Source: Streptomyces chrestomyceticus JCM 4735
GTDB taxonomy: Bacteria; Actinomycetota; Actinomycetes; Streptomycetales; Streptomycetaceae
Length of the DNA: 64,000 bases
NCBI RefSeq assembly: GCF_003865135.1
Contig: NZ_BHZC01000001.1
Span: 3,286,001 to 3,350,000, forward strand
Direction of reading: 5' to 3'
This document shows positions 17,328-26,778 of the stretch, one piece after another. Both the position numbers and the translations under genes were made by a program. How positions within the stretch are numbered: position 1 is the first letter of the stretch; every line of letters begins with the position of its first letter. Under the pieces are notes generated by a model. The model was not told where the DNA came from. It did not search any database and saw nothing but the letters and a program-made list of their open reading frames with translations.

Positions 17328-17954
17328 TCAGGCGAGCAGTCCGTCCAGCCACTCCCCCACCGCGTCCGTGATCACGGCCATCGCCGCCGGCTCGTCGAGG
17401 TCCGCCTTCTTCGGTACGGCGAAACCGTGGTCCCCGTACGGCACCTCGACGACGCGGGTGCCCGCCGGGAACTCCGACGGCCGCCCGAACGGGTCCCGGC
17501 CGCCCTGCACCACCAGCGTCGGCAGCCCGGCGCCGGTCAGCTCGTCCGCGCGCGACTTCTCCGGCTTGCCCGGCGGGTGCAGCGGGAAGCTCAACGCCAG
17601 TACGCCGTGCGCGCCCAGAGCGCGCGCCGTGCGGCAGGCCACGCGCGCCCCGGCGCTGCGTCCGCCCGCGACGACCGGCAGGCCGGGCTTCTCCAGGGCG
17701 GGCCAGAGTGCGGTCCAGGCGGTGTCCAGCGTCTTGGGGGCCGGTGCCAGCTTCTTGCCGGCCACCCGCCACGGCTGCTCGACCAGCGCCACGGTGTAGC
17801 CGCGCGCGGGCAGCTCCGCCGCCAGCGCGCGCAGGTCGCGTGCCTCGATGCCGCCGCCGGCGCCGTGGCCGACGGCGAGGACGGCCCGCGCGCCCTTCGC
17901 CGGGTGCCAGGTGATGCGTGCCTCACCCACAGGGGTCTCAACTGTTTCGCTCAC
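17328..17954 (-). CDS. Alpha/beta-hydrolase fold protein (Tex30/KANL3-like)
   Basis: A 208-residue small hydrolase. The nucleophile elbow is GGRSAG (G-x-S-x-G), the oxyanion region is AVGHGAGGG near the start, and the acid/histidine pair is likely in VVQGGRDPFG and PYGDHGFAVP. This arrangement fits the Tex30/dienelactone-hydrolase-like family. GTG 17954 is chosen because the domain starts a few residues later (EARITWHPAKGARAVL) and GGATGAGGG lies upstream. Substrate unknown. It is followed on the same strand by nothing; yedK lies upstream. Confidence 0.75.
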   Translation of the reverse strand: MSETVETPVGEARITWHPAKGARAVLAVGHGAGGGIEARDLRALAAELPARGYTVALVEQPWRVAGKKLAPAPKTLDTAWTALWPALEKPGLPVVAGGRSAGARVACRTARALGAHGVLALSFPLHPPGKPEKSRADELTGAGLPTLVVQGGRDPFGRPSEFPAGTRVVEVPYGDHGFAVPKKADLDEPAAMAVITDAVGEWLDGLLA

Positions 17955-18037
17955 GCCCTCATCCTGCCGCCCCGCGCGCCCGGTGCCGTACGGGGGCGCG
18001 CGGCGGGCCCGTGCCGCGTGCGGCGGGCGCCCCGGCC

Positions 18038-18856
18038 TCAGAACAGCGTGCCCACCTCCGGCGCCGCCAGCTCCTTGACCAGCTCCGGGCCGTTGTTGCG
18101 GACGTTGCTCACGTCGGTGGGGACCGGGTACGCGCGCATCAGCCCGGCGGGCGGCGGCGCGAGCAGCGGCAGCAGGTCGGCCGCGTCCGTACGGGCCGGG
18201 TCGAGCCAGGCGTCCCACTTGTCGGGCGTCATGACCAGCGGCATCCGGGGGTGGATGTCGGCGAGCGTCTGCGGGCCCTCGCCGCCGTCCGCGTTCGCCA
18301 GCGGGGCGGTCTCGGCCTCGGTGGTGACGACCGTGCAGGTCACCCACCAGGCCTGCGGGTGGTCGTCGGGCAGGGTGCGGTCGCGCCAGAACTCGTAGAG
18401 CCCGGCCAGCGCCATCACCTGGCCGTCCGCCGGTGTGACGAAGTACGGCTGCTTGCGGGGCCGCTTCTTCTTGCCCTGCTCCTCCAGTTGCCGTTCGGAC
18501 GCGGCGGTGACCCACTCGTAGTAGCCGTCGCCGGGCAGCAGGCAGCGGCGGGCCGCGAACGCCCGCCGGAACGAGGGCTTCTCGTGCACCGTCTCCGCCC
18601 GTGCGTTGATCATCTTGACGCCGACATCGGGCGATTTCGCCCAGGACGGGACCAGCCCCCAGGTCAGTCTGCGCAACTGGCGAACCGGACGGCGGTCTTC
18701 CGCGTCTTTAAGGGGACGTTCGAGCACCGCCTGGACGCTCTTCGTCGGGGCGATGTTCCAGTCGGGCGCCAGGGTCTCTTCCGGCTCCCACTTCTCGACC
18801 TCGAAGAGCCCCACCAGATCCTCGGGGCCGCGACTCGCTGCATACCGTCCGCACAT
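18038..18856 (-). CDS. yedK: SRAP-domain protein (YedK/HMCES family, abasic-site shield)
   Basis: A 272-residue SRAP protein. HMCES/YedK uses Cys2 to form a covalent DNA-protein crosslink with abasic sites in single-stranded DNA. The start at 18856 gives MCGRYAAS, which puts the catalytic Cys at position 2; the other catalytic residues are in INARAET (Asn), GDGYYEW (Glu) and HPRMPLV (His). An insertion with a basic KKKRPRKQP stretch follows the YYEW motif. Older annotations call it an SOS-associated peptidase. It is divergent from the M50-like gene, with starts 35 bp apart. Confidence 0.92.
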   Translation of the reverse strand: MCGRYAASRGPEDLVGLFEVEKWEPEETLAPDWNIAPTKSVQAVLERPLKDAEDRRPVRQLRRLTWGLVPSWAKSPDVGVKMINARAETVHEKPSFRRAFAARRCLLPGDGYYEWVTAASERQLEEQGKKKRPRKQPYFVTPADGQVMALAGLYEFWRDRTLPDDHPQAWWVTCTVVTTEAETAPLANADGGEGPQTLADIHPRMPLVMTPDKWDAWLDPARTDAADLLPLLAPPPAGLMRAYPVPTDVSNVRNNGPELVKELAAPEVGTLF

Positions 18857-18891
18857 GTATGCCACAGTGCCACGCCACACCAAGGGGAGAG

Positions 18892-19605
18892 ATGGACACC
18901 GGTCATATCACCGACGTATGGGACAGGGTTTTCGGCATCCAGCCCGATCCGCCGCCCTGGCTCGTGCTGGTCACCGCGGTGCTCGCCCTCGGCGCCATCG
19001 TCCCGTACCGCGCCTGGCGGCTGTCCCGTAACGCCGTCACCATCGCCCACGAGGGCGGCCACGGGCTCGTCGCGCTGCTCAGCGGCCGCCGGCTGTCCGG
19101 CATCCGGCTGCACTCCGACACGTCGGGGCTGACGGTCTCGCGCGGGAAGCCGACCGGCCTGGGCATGATCCTCACCGCGGCCGCCGGGTACGTCACCCCC
19201 TCCCTGCTGGGGCTGCTCGGCGCCTGGCTGCTGGCCTCCGGGCACATCACGGCGCTGCTGTGGGGCGCCGTCGTGCTGCTCGCCGCGATGCTGCTGATGA
19301 TCCGCAACGCGTACGGCGTGCTGACCGTCGTGCTCTCCGGGGCCGCCTTCTTCCTCGTCTCCTGGCTGACCACCCCGGACGTGCAGGCGGCGTTCGCTTA
19401 CGCGGTGGTGTGGTTCCTGCTGCTCGGCGGCGTACGGCCGCCCTTCGAACTCCAGGGCAAGCGGCGCCGCGGCCGGGCCGGGGACTCCGACCCCGACCAG
19501 TTGGCCCGGCTCACCCGGGTACCGGCGGCCGTCTGGCTGGGCCTCTTCCACCTCGTGACGCTCAGTTCGCTGGCCGGCGGCGGCCGGTGGCTGCTGAATC
19601 TCTGA
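18892..19605 (+). CDS. M50-like membrane metallopeptidase
   Basis: A 237-residue integral membrane protein with about six hydrophobic segments. The zinc motif HEGGH is at the start of a helix ([17 protein letters not shown]), and a [17 protein letters not shown] segment follows; this is the M50B-like group. Intramembrane cleavage of some membrane protein is the family role; the partner is unknown. AAGGGGAGAG precedes ATG 18892. It shares a short intergenic control region with the divergent yedK-type gene. Confidence 0.8.
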   Translation: MDTGHITDVWDRVFGIQPDPPPWLVLVTAVLALGAIVPYRAWRLSRNAVTIAHEGGHGLVALLSGRRLSGIRLHSDTSGLTVSRGKPTGLGMILTAAAGYVTPSLLGLLGAWLLASGHITALLWGAVVLLAAMLLMIRNAYGVLTVVLSGAAFFLVSWLTTPDVQAAFAYAVVWFLLLGGVRPPFELQGKRRRGRAGDSDPDQLARLTRVPAAVWLGLFHLVTLSSLAGGGRWLLNL

Positions 19606-19865
19606 ACCGGTACGGGCCGTGCGCCGGCACCCGTCCCCCGGGCGCGGGCCGTGCGCCGGTGCCCGCCTTCCGGGCGCGAGCCGTGCCCTCACGCCCGTAC
19701 GGTACGGACGGGGCACCGGTGTCCTCGGGGTGCGCCCCGGAGCGCGTCCTCGGGAGCGCGGTGCCGGACAGTGACCCGGCCTGCACTATCAGTGCCGTGT
19801 TTCCTGCAGGTTGCGCCACTTTTGATCAAGATCTGCACCCCGTCCCAGCCATTAAAGTGAGGGAC

Positions 19866-21233
19866 ATGACCGAGAGCCCCGTGCATCCCGCCCTCTGGCC
19901 CGCCCCCGTCGCTGCCGGAGCGGTCGACGCCACCGTCACCGTGCCCGGCTCCAAATCGGTCACCAACCGTGGCCTCGTCCTCGCCGCCCTGTCCTCCGAA
20001 CCCGGCTGGCTACGCCGGCCGCTGCGCTCCCGGGACACCCTGCTGATGGCCGAGGCGCTGCGCACGATGGGCGTCGGCATCGAGGAGACCGCCCCCTCCA
20101 ACGCCGCCGCGACGGCCGGCGCGGACGGCGGCGGCGGCGAGGCGTGGCGGGTGATCCCGGCCGGTCTGCACGGCCCGGCCACCGTCGACGTCGGCAACGC
20201 CGGTACGGTCATGCGCTTCCTGCCCCCGGTCGCCGCCCTCGCCGACGGCGCCATCCGCTTCGACGGCGACCCGCGCTCCTACGAGCGCCCGCTCGACGGC
20301 GTGATCAACGCGCTGCGCTCGCTCGGCGCCCGGATCGACGACGACGGCCGCGGCGCGCTGCCCATGACGGTGCACGGCGGCGGCGCCCTGGAGGGCGGCG
20401 CGGTGGAGATCGACGCCTCCTCCTCGTCCCAGTTCGTCAGCGCGCTGCTGCTGTCCGCGCCGCGCTTCAACCAGGGCGTCGAGGTACGGCACGTCGGCTC
20501 GGCGCTGCCCTCGATGCCGCACATCCGGATGACCGTCGACATGCTGCGCAGCGTCGGCGCCCAGGTGGACACCCCCGAGTCCGGCGGCGAGCCGAACGTC
20601 TGGCGGGTCACCCCCGGCGCCCTGCTGGGCCGCGACCTGATCGTCGAGCCGGACCTGTCCAACGCCCAGCCGTTCCTGGCTGCGGCGCTGGTCACCGGCG
20701 GCCGGGTCACCATTCCCGACTGGCCCGAGCGCACCACCCAGCCCGGTGACGCGCTGCGCGAGATCTTCACCGCCATGGGCGGCTCCTGCGAGCTGACCGA
20801 GCGCGGCCTGACCTTCACCGGCACCGGCCGCGTCCAGGGCATCGACGTCGACCTGAGCGAGGTCGGCGAGCTGACCCCCGGCATCGCCGCGGTGGCCGCC
20901 CTCGCCGACTCCCCCTCCACCCTGCGCGGCGTCGCCCATCTGCGCCTGCACGAGACCGACCGGCTGGCGGCGCTCACCAAGGAGATCAACGAGCTGGGCG
21001 GCGACGTCACGGAGACCGAGGACGGCCTGCACATCCGGCCGCGTCCGCTGCACGGCGGCATCTTCCACACCTACGAGGACCACCGGCTGGCCACCGCCGC
21101 CGCGGTCATCGGCCTGGCCGTACCGGGCGTGCAGGTCGAGAACGTGGCGACGACCGCCAAGACGCTGCCCGACTTCCCCGCCCTGTGGGCCGGCATGCTC
21201 GGCGAGGCCACGGCCCCCGCGCGGAGAGGCTGA
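19866..21233 (+). CDS. aroA: 3-phosphoshikimate 1-carboxyvinyltransferase (EPSP synthase)
   Basis: A 455-residue enzyme of the shikimate pathway that joins PEP to shikimate-3-phosphate. Signature stretches are [20 protein letters not shown] near the N terminus, [17 protein letters not shown] (the PEP/glyphosate region), [17 protein letters not shown] and [12 protein letters not shown]. The GNAGTVMRF form, with Phe where the E. coli loop has Pro after Arg, is typical of actinobacterial enzymes. ATG 19866 is preceded by AGTGAGGG. rsgA starts 13 bp later, a pairing common in Streptomyces. Confidence 0.95.
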   Translation: MTESPVHPALWPAPVAAGAVDATVTVPGSKSVTNRGLVLAALSSEPGWLRRPLRSRDTLLMAEALRTMGVGIEETAPSNAAATAGADGGGGEAWRVIPAGLHGPATVDVGNAGTVMRFLPPVAALADGAIRFDGDPRSYERPLDGVINALRSLGARIDDDGRGALPMTVHGGGALEGGAVEIDASSSSQFVSALLLSAPRFNQGVEVRHVGSALPSMPHIRMTVDMLRSVGAQVDTPESGGEPNVWRVTPGALLGRDLIVEPDLSNAQPFLAAALVTGGRVTIPDWPERTTQPGDALREIFTAMGGSCELTERGLTFTGTGRVQGIDVDLSEVGELTPGIAAVAALADSPSTLRGVAHLRLHETDRLAALTKEINELGGDVTETEDGLHIRPRPLHGGIFHTYEDHRLATAAAVIGLAVPGVQVENVATTAKTLPDFPALWAGMLGEATAPARRG

Positions 21234-21246
21234 GGCTCCTCAGACC

Positions 21247-22254
21247 ATGCGGCGCTACGGCAAGAACCCCGACGAGGACGACATCCGCGTCCGTCCCAAC
21301 CGCAAGGGCAACCGCCCCCGTACGAACATCCGGCCCAAGCACGAGGACGCCAGCGAGGGCCTGGTCCTGACCGTCGACCGGGGCCGGCTCACCTGCCTCA
21401 TCGAGGACCGCACGGTCATCGCGATGAAGGCACGCGAACTGGGCCGCAAGTCCGCCGTGGTCGGCGACCGGGTCGCGGTGGTCGGCGACCTGTCCGGCGC
21501 GAAGGACACCCTGGCGCGGATCGTCCGGGTCGAGCCGCGCAGCTCCACCCTGCGGCGTACGGCGGACGACGACGACCCGTTCGAGCGGGTGGTCGTCGCC
21601 AACGCCGACCAGCTCGCGATCGTCACCGCGCTCGCCGACCCGGAGCCGCGGCCGCGGCTGATCGACCGCTGCCTGGTCGCCGCGTACGACGCGGGCCTGG
21701 ACCCGCTGCTGGTCCTGACCAAGTCGGACCTGGCGTCCCCCGACGCCCTCCTGGAGTCGTACGGCACGCTCGGCGTCCCGTACATCGTCACCAACCGTGA
21801 CGAACTCGCCGACGGCACCGCCGCCGACCGGGTCAGGGAGCGGCTGCGCGGCCACATGACCGCCTTCGTCGGGCACTCCGGCGTCGGCAAGACCACCCTC
21901 GTCAACGCGCTGGTGCCGGACCGCAAGCGGGCCACCGGCCACGTCAACGCGGTCACCGGCCGCGGCCGGCACACCACGACCTCCGCGCTCGCGCTCCCGC
22001 TGCCGGACGACTCGGGCTGGGTCATCGACACCCCGGGCGTCCGCTCCTTCGGCCTGCACCACGTGGACCCCGCCCGGGTCATCCTCGCCTTCCCCGACCT
22101 GGTCCCCGGCACCGCCGACTGCCCGCGCGCGTGCAGCCACGACGAGCCGGACTGCGCCCTGGACCAGTGGGTGGCCGACGGCCACGCGGACCCGGCACGG
22201 CTGTACTCGCTACGCCGTCTGCTGGCCACCCGGGAGCGACGCGAAGGGGACTGA
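21247..22254 (+). CDS. rsgA: Small ribosomal subunit biogenesis GTPase RsgA
   Basis: A 335-residue circularly permuted GTPase that helps mature the 30S subunit. The order OB-fold, permuted GTPase and zinc domain is clear: OB region ~35-100, G4 TKSD, then G1 GHSGVGKTTL, G3 DTPG and a C-terminal zinc knuckle (CPRACSHDEPDC). The histidine-rich loop around GRGRHTT is also present. A basic N-terminal 30 residues (RVRPNRKGNRPRTNIRPKH) probably touch rRNA. It lies 13 bp after aroA and is probably co-transcribed. Confidence 0.95.
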   Translation: MRRYGKNPDEDDIRVRPNRKGNRPRTNIRPKHEDASEGLVLTVDRGRLTCLIEDRTVIAMKARELGRKSAVVGDRVAVVGDLSGAKDTLARIVRVEPRSSTLRRTADDDDPFERVVVANADQLAIVTALADPEPRPRLIDRCLVAAYDAGLDPLLVLTKSDLASPDALLESYGTLGVPYIVTNRDELADGTAADRVRERLRGHMTAFVGHSGVGKTTLVNALVPDRKRATGHVNAVTGRGRHTTTSALALPLPDDSGWVIDTPGVRSFGLHHVDPARVILAFPDLVPGTADCPRACSHDEPDCALDQWVADGHADPARLYSLRRLLATRERREGD

Positions 22255-22343
22255 TCGCTCAAGTTTGCTGCCCGGCGCCCGAGGTAAATGCATAATCACA
22301 CCAAGGCTGGCGAAGCGGTCACGGACCGTACGGAGGCATGGAC

Positions 22344-22667
22344 ATGGCGTGGCTGCTCGTCGTGGTGGCAGGGCTCCTGGAGACGGGATTCGCGGTCTGC
22401 CTCAAGCTCTCCCACGGCTTCACCCGGCTCTGGCCCACGATCGCCTTCGCCTGCTTCGCCCTCGGCAGCTTCGGCCTGCTCACCCTCTCGCTGAAGAAGC
22501 TCGACGTGGGCCCGGCCTACGCGGTGTGGACCGGCATCGGCGCGGCCGGCACCGCCATCTACGGCATGGTCTTCCTCGGCGACCTGGTCTCCACCCTCAA
22601 GCTGGTCTCCATCGCCTTCGTCATCGTCGGCGTGATCGGGCTTCAGCTTTCGGGGTCGGCGCACTAG
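22344..22667 (+). CDS. Small multidrug resistance family exporter (SugE/Gdx-like)
   Basis: A 107-residue protein with four membrane helices. The essential glutamate sits at E13 in AGLLETGFAVCLKLSHGF, and the second helix ends LKKLDVGPAYAVWTGIGA, a pattern closer to SugE/Gdx than to EmrE. Gdx proteins export guanidinium; others export quaternary ammonium compounds. ATG 22344 is preferred to 22338 because GGAGG at 22332-22336 then has normal spacing and E13 falls at its usual number. A TetR gene lies convergently downstream. I found no convincing guanidine riboswitch. Confidence 0.85.
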   Translation: MAWLLVVVAGLLETGFAVCLKLSHGFTRLWPTIAFACFALGSFGLLTLSLKKLDVGPAYAVWTGIGAAGTAIYGMVFLGDLVSTLKLVSIAFVIVGVIGLQLSGSAH

Positions 22668-22677
22668 GTGCGATGGT

Positions 22678-22734
22678 GACCGGTCCTGTCCGGTGGCGAC
22701 CGGTCCCGTTCGGCGTTTGACCGGTCTCGTTCGG
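22678..22734. repeat. Three GACCGGTC palindromes spaced about two helical turns
   Basis: Units GACCGGTCCTGTCCGG (22678), GACCGGTCCCGTTCGG (22698) and GACCGGTCTCGTTCGG (22719) are spaced 20 and 21 bp apart. Each begins with the 8-bp palindrome GACCGGTC. The array lies between the convergent SMR and TetR genes, so it is not at an obvious promoter; it may act in termination or protein binding. Confidence 0.65.
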
Positions 22735-22786
22735 TGCTGTCCCGTCGTCACCTTCCCGGTGGTCGCCCGGGGCGCTCGGGCGGCGG

Positions 22787-23437
22787 TCAGGTCCGGTGCA
22801 CGGCGTGGGCGAAGGCCCGGTGGAGCTGGCGGGTGAGGTCTTCGGGCTCGGCGGGGGCGACGACGTACGACAGGGTGAGGCGGGCCGCGGTGGCGCAGGC
22901 GGTGCCGAGTTCGGGGAGGTTCTCCTTGGGCCAGTCGGCCTCCAGCGCCGCCATCGCGCAGTCGCTGAACCGGCTCACCAGGTCGGTCGGGCCCGGCGGG
23001 GGCCCGTCCGCGCGCGCCCCCGGCTGGCCGCTCACGCCGCCGGGGTACGGTCCGCGCCGTCCCGGTATTCCGCCCGCCGGGGCCGGCAGCCGCTCGCTCC
23101 AGCAGCCCGTCAGCGCCGCCCGTACGAGCGGATTGGTCCGGGCGGCCCGTACGGTCCACGCGGCCGCGGCCACCACCCGGGCCTCCACGTCACCGCCCGT
23201 CCCGCCCGGCCCGGCGCCCGGTTCCGCCAGGGCCCGGGTGACCCCGGCGATGTAGCCCTCCGTCTCCCGCCGCACCAGGGCTCTGGCCAGGCCCTCCTTG
23301 CTGCCGAACTCGTTGTAGAGGGTCTGCCGGGATACCCCGGCCTCGGCCGCGACATCGACCATCCGGACTCCTGCCCACGGCCTGGCCGCGAGCGCCGCGT
23401 AGGCGGCGTCCAGCAGGGATTCACGCGCTGTAGGCAT
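22787..23437 (-). CDS. TetR/AcrR-family transcriptional regulator
   Basis: A 216-residue regulator. The N-terminal HTH is plain: SLLDAAYAALAARPWAGVRM, VDVAAEAGVSRQTLYNEFGS and KEGLARALV. The ligand domain has a low-complexity G/P-rich insertion around residues 115-150 (GGIPGRRGPYPGGVSGQPGA), which is unusual and probably a disordered loop. It converges on the SMR exporter, so it may respond to a toxic compound, but its operator is unknown. An upstream frame to 23580 has no ribosome site. Confidence 0.85.
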   Translation of the reverse strand: MPTARESLLDAAYAALAARPWAGVRMVDVAAEAGVSRQTLYNEFGSKEGLARALVRRETEGYIAGVTRALAEPGAGPGGTGGDVEARVVAAAAWTVRAARTNPLVRAALTGCWSERLPAPAGGIPGRRGPYPGGVSGQPGARADGPPPGPTDLVSRFSDCAMAALEADWPKENLPELGTACATAARLTLSYVVAPAEPEDLTRQLHRAFAHAVHRT

Positions 23438-23578
23438 CGTCGCCTCCCAGGCCGCCGGCCCAGATGGCCGGTGTGCCGCACAGAATTGACTCGCCGCCAG
23501 GGGCTGTCAAGGGTCCGTACGCGCCGGGCAACCGGCGTCATGTGGCTCGTGCCGGAGACCAGTCGATACTGTTCGCAC

Positions 23579-24382
23579 ATGCCCGACTATCACGATGACC
23601 TCCGCCTCGGCCACGTCCTGGCGGACGCCGCCGACGCCGCGACCATGGAGCGGTTCAAGGCACTCGACCTCAAGGTCGAGACCAAACCGGACATGACTCC
23701 GGTGAGCGAGGCCGACAAGGCGGCCGAGGAACTGATCCGTGGTCATCTGCAGCGCGCCCGTCCGCGCGACGCCGTCCTGGGCGAGGAGTTCGGCAGCGAG
23801 GGCTCCGGCCCGCGCCGCTGGATCATCGACCCCATCGACGGCACCAAGAACTATGTGCGCGGGGTGCCGGTCTGGGCCACGCTCATCGCCCTGATGGAGC
23901 GCGGCGAGGGCGGCGACCGCCCGGTGGTCGGCGTCGTCTCCGCACCCGCGCTCAACCGCCGCTGGTGGGCGGCGGAGGGCCTCGGCGCGTACACGGGCCG
24001 CAGCCTGACCTCCGCCACCCGGCTCCAGGCATCGCGGGTGAGCCGCCTCCAGGACGCCTCGTTCGCGTACTCCTCGCTCACCGGCTGGGAGGAGCAGGGC
24101 CGCCTGCCCGGCTTCCTCGAACTGTCCCGGGACTGCTGGCGCACCCGCGGCTACGGCGACTTCTGGCCGTACATGATGGTCGCCGAGGGCTCGGTGGACA
24201 TCTGCGCGGAGCCGGAGCTGTCGCTGTGGGACATGGCGGCCTGCGCGGTCGTCGTGCAGGAGGCGGGCGGCCGGTTCACCGGCCTGGACGGTGTGCCGGG
24301 GCCGCACAGCGGGAACGCCGCGGCCTCCAACGGCCTGCTGCACGAGGAGCTGCTCAGCTACATCGGCGACGAGCGCCGCTGA
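23579..24382 (+). CDS. hisN: Inositol-monophosphatase family enzyme, probable histidinol-phosphatase (HisN)
   Basis: A 267-residue metal-dependent phosphatase. Metal-binding motifs are LGEEFGSEG, WIIDPIDGTKNYVRGVP and ELSLWDMAACAVVVQEAGG. The length and the KNYVRGVPVWATLIAL stretch fit the actinobacterial HisN group, which removes phosphate from histidinol phosphate; inositol phosphatase activity remains possible. No ribosome site is visible before the ATG at 23579, and GATACT at 23565-23570 is a plausible -10 placing the RNA start at or near the ATG, so translation may be leaderless. Confidence 0.85.
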   Translation: MPDYHDDLRLGHVLADAADAATMERFKALDLKVETKPDMTPVSEADKAAEELIRGHLQRARPRDAVLGEEFGSEGSGPRRWIIDPIDGTKNYVRGVPVWATLIALMERGEGGDRPVVGVVSAPALNRRWWAAEGLGAYTGRSLTSATRLQASRVSRLQDASFAYSSLTGWEEQGRLPGFLELSRDCWRTRGYGDFWPYMMVAEGSVDICAEPELSLWDMAACAVVVQEAGGRFTGLDGVPGPHSGNAAASNGLLHEELLSYIGDERR

Positions 24383-24498
24383 GACCCCGTCCGGCCTGAA
24401 CCGGGCCCCGTCCGGCTCGAACCCGTATACGAACCGGCACCCGGGGGCGTGAGAACGGAAACCGTCCGTTCCGCGCCCCTTGTTGCTCCCCCGGGCGC

Positions 24499-24549
24499 AT
24501 GTGAACATGAGAACACCGAAGCTTGTGAACTTGTGAATCGATTCGCAAG
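24499..24549. promoter_or_regulatory. Cluster of GTGAAC-type repeats and palindromes before the CBS gene
   Basis: CATGTGAACATG (24499-24510) is a 12-bp dyad. CTTGTGAA occurs twice in tandem (24523-24538), and TTGTGAATCGATTCGCAA (24532-24549) is an 18-bp palindrome with one mismatched pair. The cluster lies 39-89 bp before the CBS-domain gene and looks like an operator. The binding protein is unknown. Confidence 0.55.
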
Positions 24550-24587
24550 GTGCATTCCGCAAGCGACAAGGGAGGTGGCTCCATTCC

Positions 24588-25007
24588 ATGCCCATGTACG
24601 TGCGCAACGCCATGAGCACGGTGGTCCTCACCATCGGGCCCGCCCACACACTGCGCCAGGCGGCCCGTCTGATGGCGGCGCGGCGCGTCGGCGCGGCCGT
24701 CGTCCTGGACACCGACACCAGCGGACTCGGCATCCTCACCGAACGCGACATCCTCAACTCCCTGGGCGCGGGAGAGGACCCGGACCGGGAGACCGCACAG
24801 GCCCACACGACCTCGGACGTGGTCTTCGCCGCTCCGGAGTGGACGCTCGACGAGGCCGCCGCCGCCATGGTGCACGGCGGCTTCCGGCATCTCATCGTGC
24901 TCGACGACCTGGAGCCGGTGGGAATCGTGTCGGTCCGCGACATCATCCGGTGTCGGGCCGCAGTCCCGGAGCAGCGCACGGAGCGGGTCAGCCCCGTACC
25001 GGCGTGA
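24588..25007 (+). CDS. CBS-domain pair protein
   Basis: A 139-residue protein that is almost entirely two CBS domains: residues ~8-60 (TIGPAHTLRQAARLMAARRV, then GLGILTERDILNSL) and ~72-125 (DVVFAAPEWTLDEAAAAMVH, then PVGIVSVRDIIR). CBS pairs bind adenine nucleotides or related ligands and usually regulate a partner; stand-alone copies are frequent in Streptomyces and several are induced by stress. GGAGG at 24571-24575 supports ATG 24588. The upstream region contains a strong repeat/palindrome cluster. No partner gene is adjacent. Confidence 0.85.
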   Translation: MPMYVRNAMSTVVLTIGPAHTLRQAARLMAARRVGAAVVLDTDTSGLGILTERDILNSLGAGEDPDRETAQAHTTSDVVFAAPEWTLDEAAAAMVHGGFRHLIVLDDLEPVGIVSVRDIIRCRAAVPEQRTERVSPVPA

Positions 25008-25124
25008 GGGGCCTGGCGTCGGCGTGACAGCCCTGGCCCAGGGGTGACGTCGCGCGGGCGTACGGCGGCCGGAGCGCAGACGTACTGCGGCCGGCCCGCG
25101 GCCGCATGCCCGCGCGCGTGCACG

Positions 25125-25161
25125 CGAAGAGGCCGGAGCCCCATGGCGTCCGGCCTCTTCG
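25125..25161. terminator. Bidirectional terminator between the CBS and catalase genes
   Basis: CGAAGAGGCCGGA (25125-25137) pairs perfectly with 25149-25161 across an 11-nt loop. It lies between two convergent genes and can serve both. Confidence 0.75.
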
Positions 25162-25181
25162 GTGTTACGGCAAGGGAAGGG

Positions 25182-26663
25182 TCAGCCGCGCAGGGCCTGG
25201 ACCGCGGCCTCCAGCCGCTTGCCGTAGTCGGGGTCCGCCTTGCGGAAGTTCTCGATCGCGCGCTGGGCTATGTCGTCGCGCGAGACCTTGGAGATGAAGC
25301 CGGCCAGGTTGCCGACCAGACGCTCCTTCTCCTCCTCCGTCATCAGGCGGTACAGGTTGCCGGCCTGCACGTAGTCGTTGTCCTCGGCGTGCGAGGGAGC
25401 CTCCGACTCGCCGGTGGTGCCGCTCACCGCGATCGGCTGCCACGCCGGGCGGCCGGTCTCCACCGGGCCGCCGAAGCTGTTCGGCTCGTAGTTCTTCGCG
25501 CCGCCGTGCCGGCCGTCGTAGAGCGCGCCGTCGCGGCCGTGCGAGCGGGCCTCGGTGGCGTGCGGGCGGTTGACCGGCAGGTGGTCGGCGTTGATGCCGA
25601 CGCGGTAGCGGTGGGCGTCGCCGTACGCGAACAGCCGGCCCTGGAGCATCTTGTCGGGCGAGGGGCCGATGCCCGGCACGAAGTGGTGCGGGGAGAAGAT
25701 CGCCTGCTCGACCTCGGCGAAGATGTTCTCCGGGTTGCGGTTGAGCTCCAGCTTGCCGATCTCGATCGGCGGGTAGTCCGCGTGCGGCCAGACCTTGGTC
25801 AGGTCGAACGGGTTGAAGCGGTACGTCGCGGCGTCGGCGGCCGGCATGATCTGCACCTGGACGGTCCAGCTCGGGAAGTCGCCGCGCTCGATGGACTCGC
25901 GCAGGTCGCGCTGGTGGCTGTCCGGGTCCTCACCGGCGAGCTTGTCGGCCTCCGGCTGGGTCAGGCACTTGATGCCCTGGTCGGTCTTGAAGTGGTACTT
26001 GACCCAGAAGACCTCGCCGGCCTCGTTGTTCCACTGGAAGGTGTGCGAGCCGAAGCCGTCCATGTGGCGGTAGGACGCCGGGATGCCGCGGTCACCGAAG
26101 AGCCAGGTCACCTGGTGGGTGGACTCGGGCGACAGGCCCCAGAAGTCCCAGACGTTGTCCGCCTCCTGCGAGCCCGTGTACGGGTCGCGCTTCTGGGTGT
26201 GGATGAAGTCGGGGAACTTGATGGCGTCCTTGATGAAGAACACCGGGGTGTTGTTGCCGACGAGGTCGTAGTTGCCCTCTTCGGTGTAGAACTTCAGCGC
26301 GAAGCCGCGCGGGTCGCGCACCGCGTCGGCGGAGCCGAGGTTGCCGGCGACCGTGGAGAACCGGAGGAACGTCTCGGTCTGCTTGCCGACCTCGGAGAGG
26401 AACTTGGCGCGGGTGTACCGCGTGACGTCCGCGGTCACCGTGAAGGTGCCGTAGGCCCCGGCGCCGCGGGCGTGCACCACGCGCTCCGGGATGCGCTCGC
26501 GGTTGAAGTGCGCGAGCTTCTCCATCAGGAGCTGGTCCTGGATGAGTCCGGGACCGCCGATGCCGGCCGTCTCGCTGTTCTGGTTGTCCGCGACCGGAGC
26601 CCCGGCCTCCGTGGTCAGCGGTCCGGTGCTGCTCTGTACCGACACGTGCGCCTCCTGAGTCAT
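25182..26663 (-). CDS. katA: Monofunctional heme catalase
   Basis: A 493-residue clade-type small-subunit catalase that breaks down hydrogen peroxide. The active-site His is in [12 protein letters not shown], the distal Asn in [10 protein letters not shown], and the proximal heme-ligand Tyr in [17 protein letters not shown] 26663 (TQEAHVSV) is preferred to a frame start at 26708 because that longer start would lie in the predicted promoter. Expression is driven by TTGACT-N16-TAGGAT with a Fur-type dyad between the hexamers, and the Fur-family gene catR is divergent. This matches peroxide-induced catalase control known in Streptomyces. Confidence 0.95.
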   Translation of the reverse strand: MTQEAHVSVQSSTGPLTTEAGAPVADNQNSETAGIGGPGLIQDQLLMEKLAHFNRERIPERVVHARGAGAYGTFTVTADVTRYTRAKFLSEVGKQTETFLRFSTVAGNLGSADAVRDPRGFALKFYTEEGNYDLVGNNTPVFFIKDAIKFPDFIHTQKRDPYTGSQEADNVWDFWGLSPESTHQVTWLFGDRGIPASYRHMDGFGSHTFQWNNEAGEVFWVKYHFKTDQGIKCLTQPEADKLAGEDPDSHQRDLRESIERGDFPSWTVQVQIMPAADAATYRFNPFDLTKVWPHADYPPIEIGKLELNRNPENIFAEVEQAIFSPHHFVPGIGPSPDKMLQGRLFAYGDAHRYRVGINADHLPVNRPHATEARSHGRDGALYDGRHGGAKNYEPNSFGGPVETGRPAWQPIAVSGTTGESEAPSHAEDNDYVQAGNLYRLMTEEEKERLVGNLAGFISKVSRDDIAQRAIENFRKADPDYGKRLEAAVQALRG

Positions 26664-26692
26664 GAACCTGCCCTTGGCTTGCGCCGAAACCG

Positions 26693-26720
26693 ATCCTACA
26701 TTGGACATTGTCTAAGTCAA
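26693..26720 (-). promoter_or_regulatory. katA promoter with CatR/Fur-type operator in the spacer
   Basis: On the minus strand TTGACT (26720-26715) and TAGGAT (26698-26693) are separated by 16 bp. The spacer and hexamer edges contain TTGGACATTGTCTAA (26701-26715), a 7-1-7 dyad with 6 of 7 arm positions matching, the format bound by Fur/PerR-family repressors. Bound CatR would sit between -35 and -10. Confidence 0.8.
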
Positions 26721-26778
26721 GAAGAACCCGAAACTCGTACCGGATCCGGTGATGGACGAGCCACTGCTACCCTTGCCC

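Noticed and set aside
22300..22340. Hairpin CGGTC-ACG-GACCG with an ACGG-like loop before the SMR gene, reminiscent of a mini-ykkC (guanidine-II) riboswitch.
   Set aside because: Guanidine-II needs two such hairpins with ACGR tetraloops; only one is present and its loop pairing is not right.
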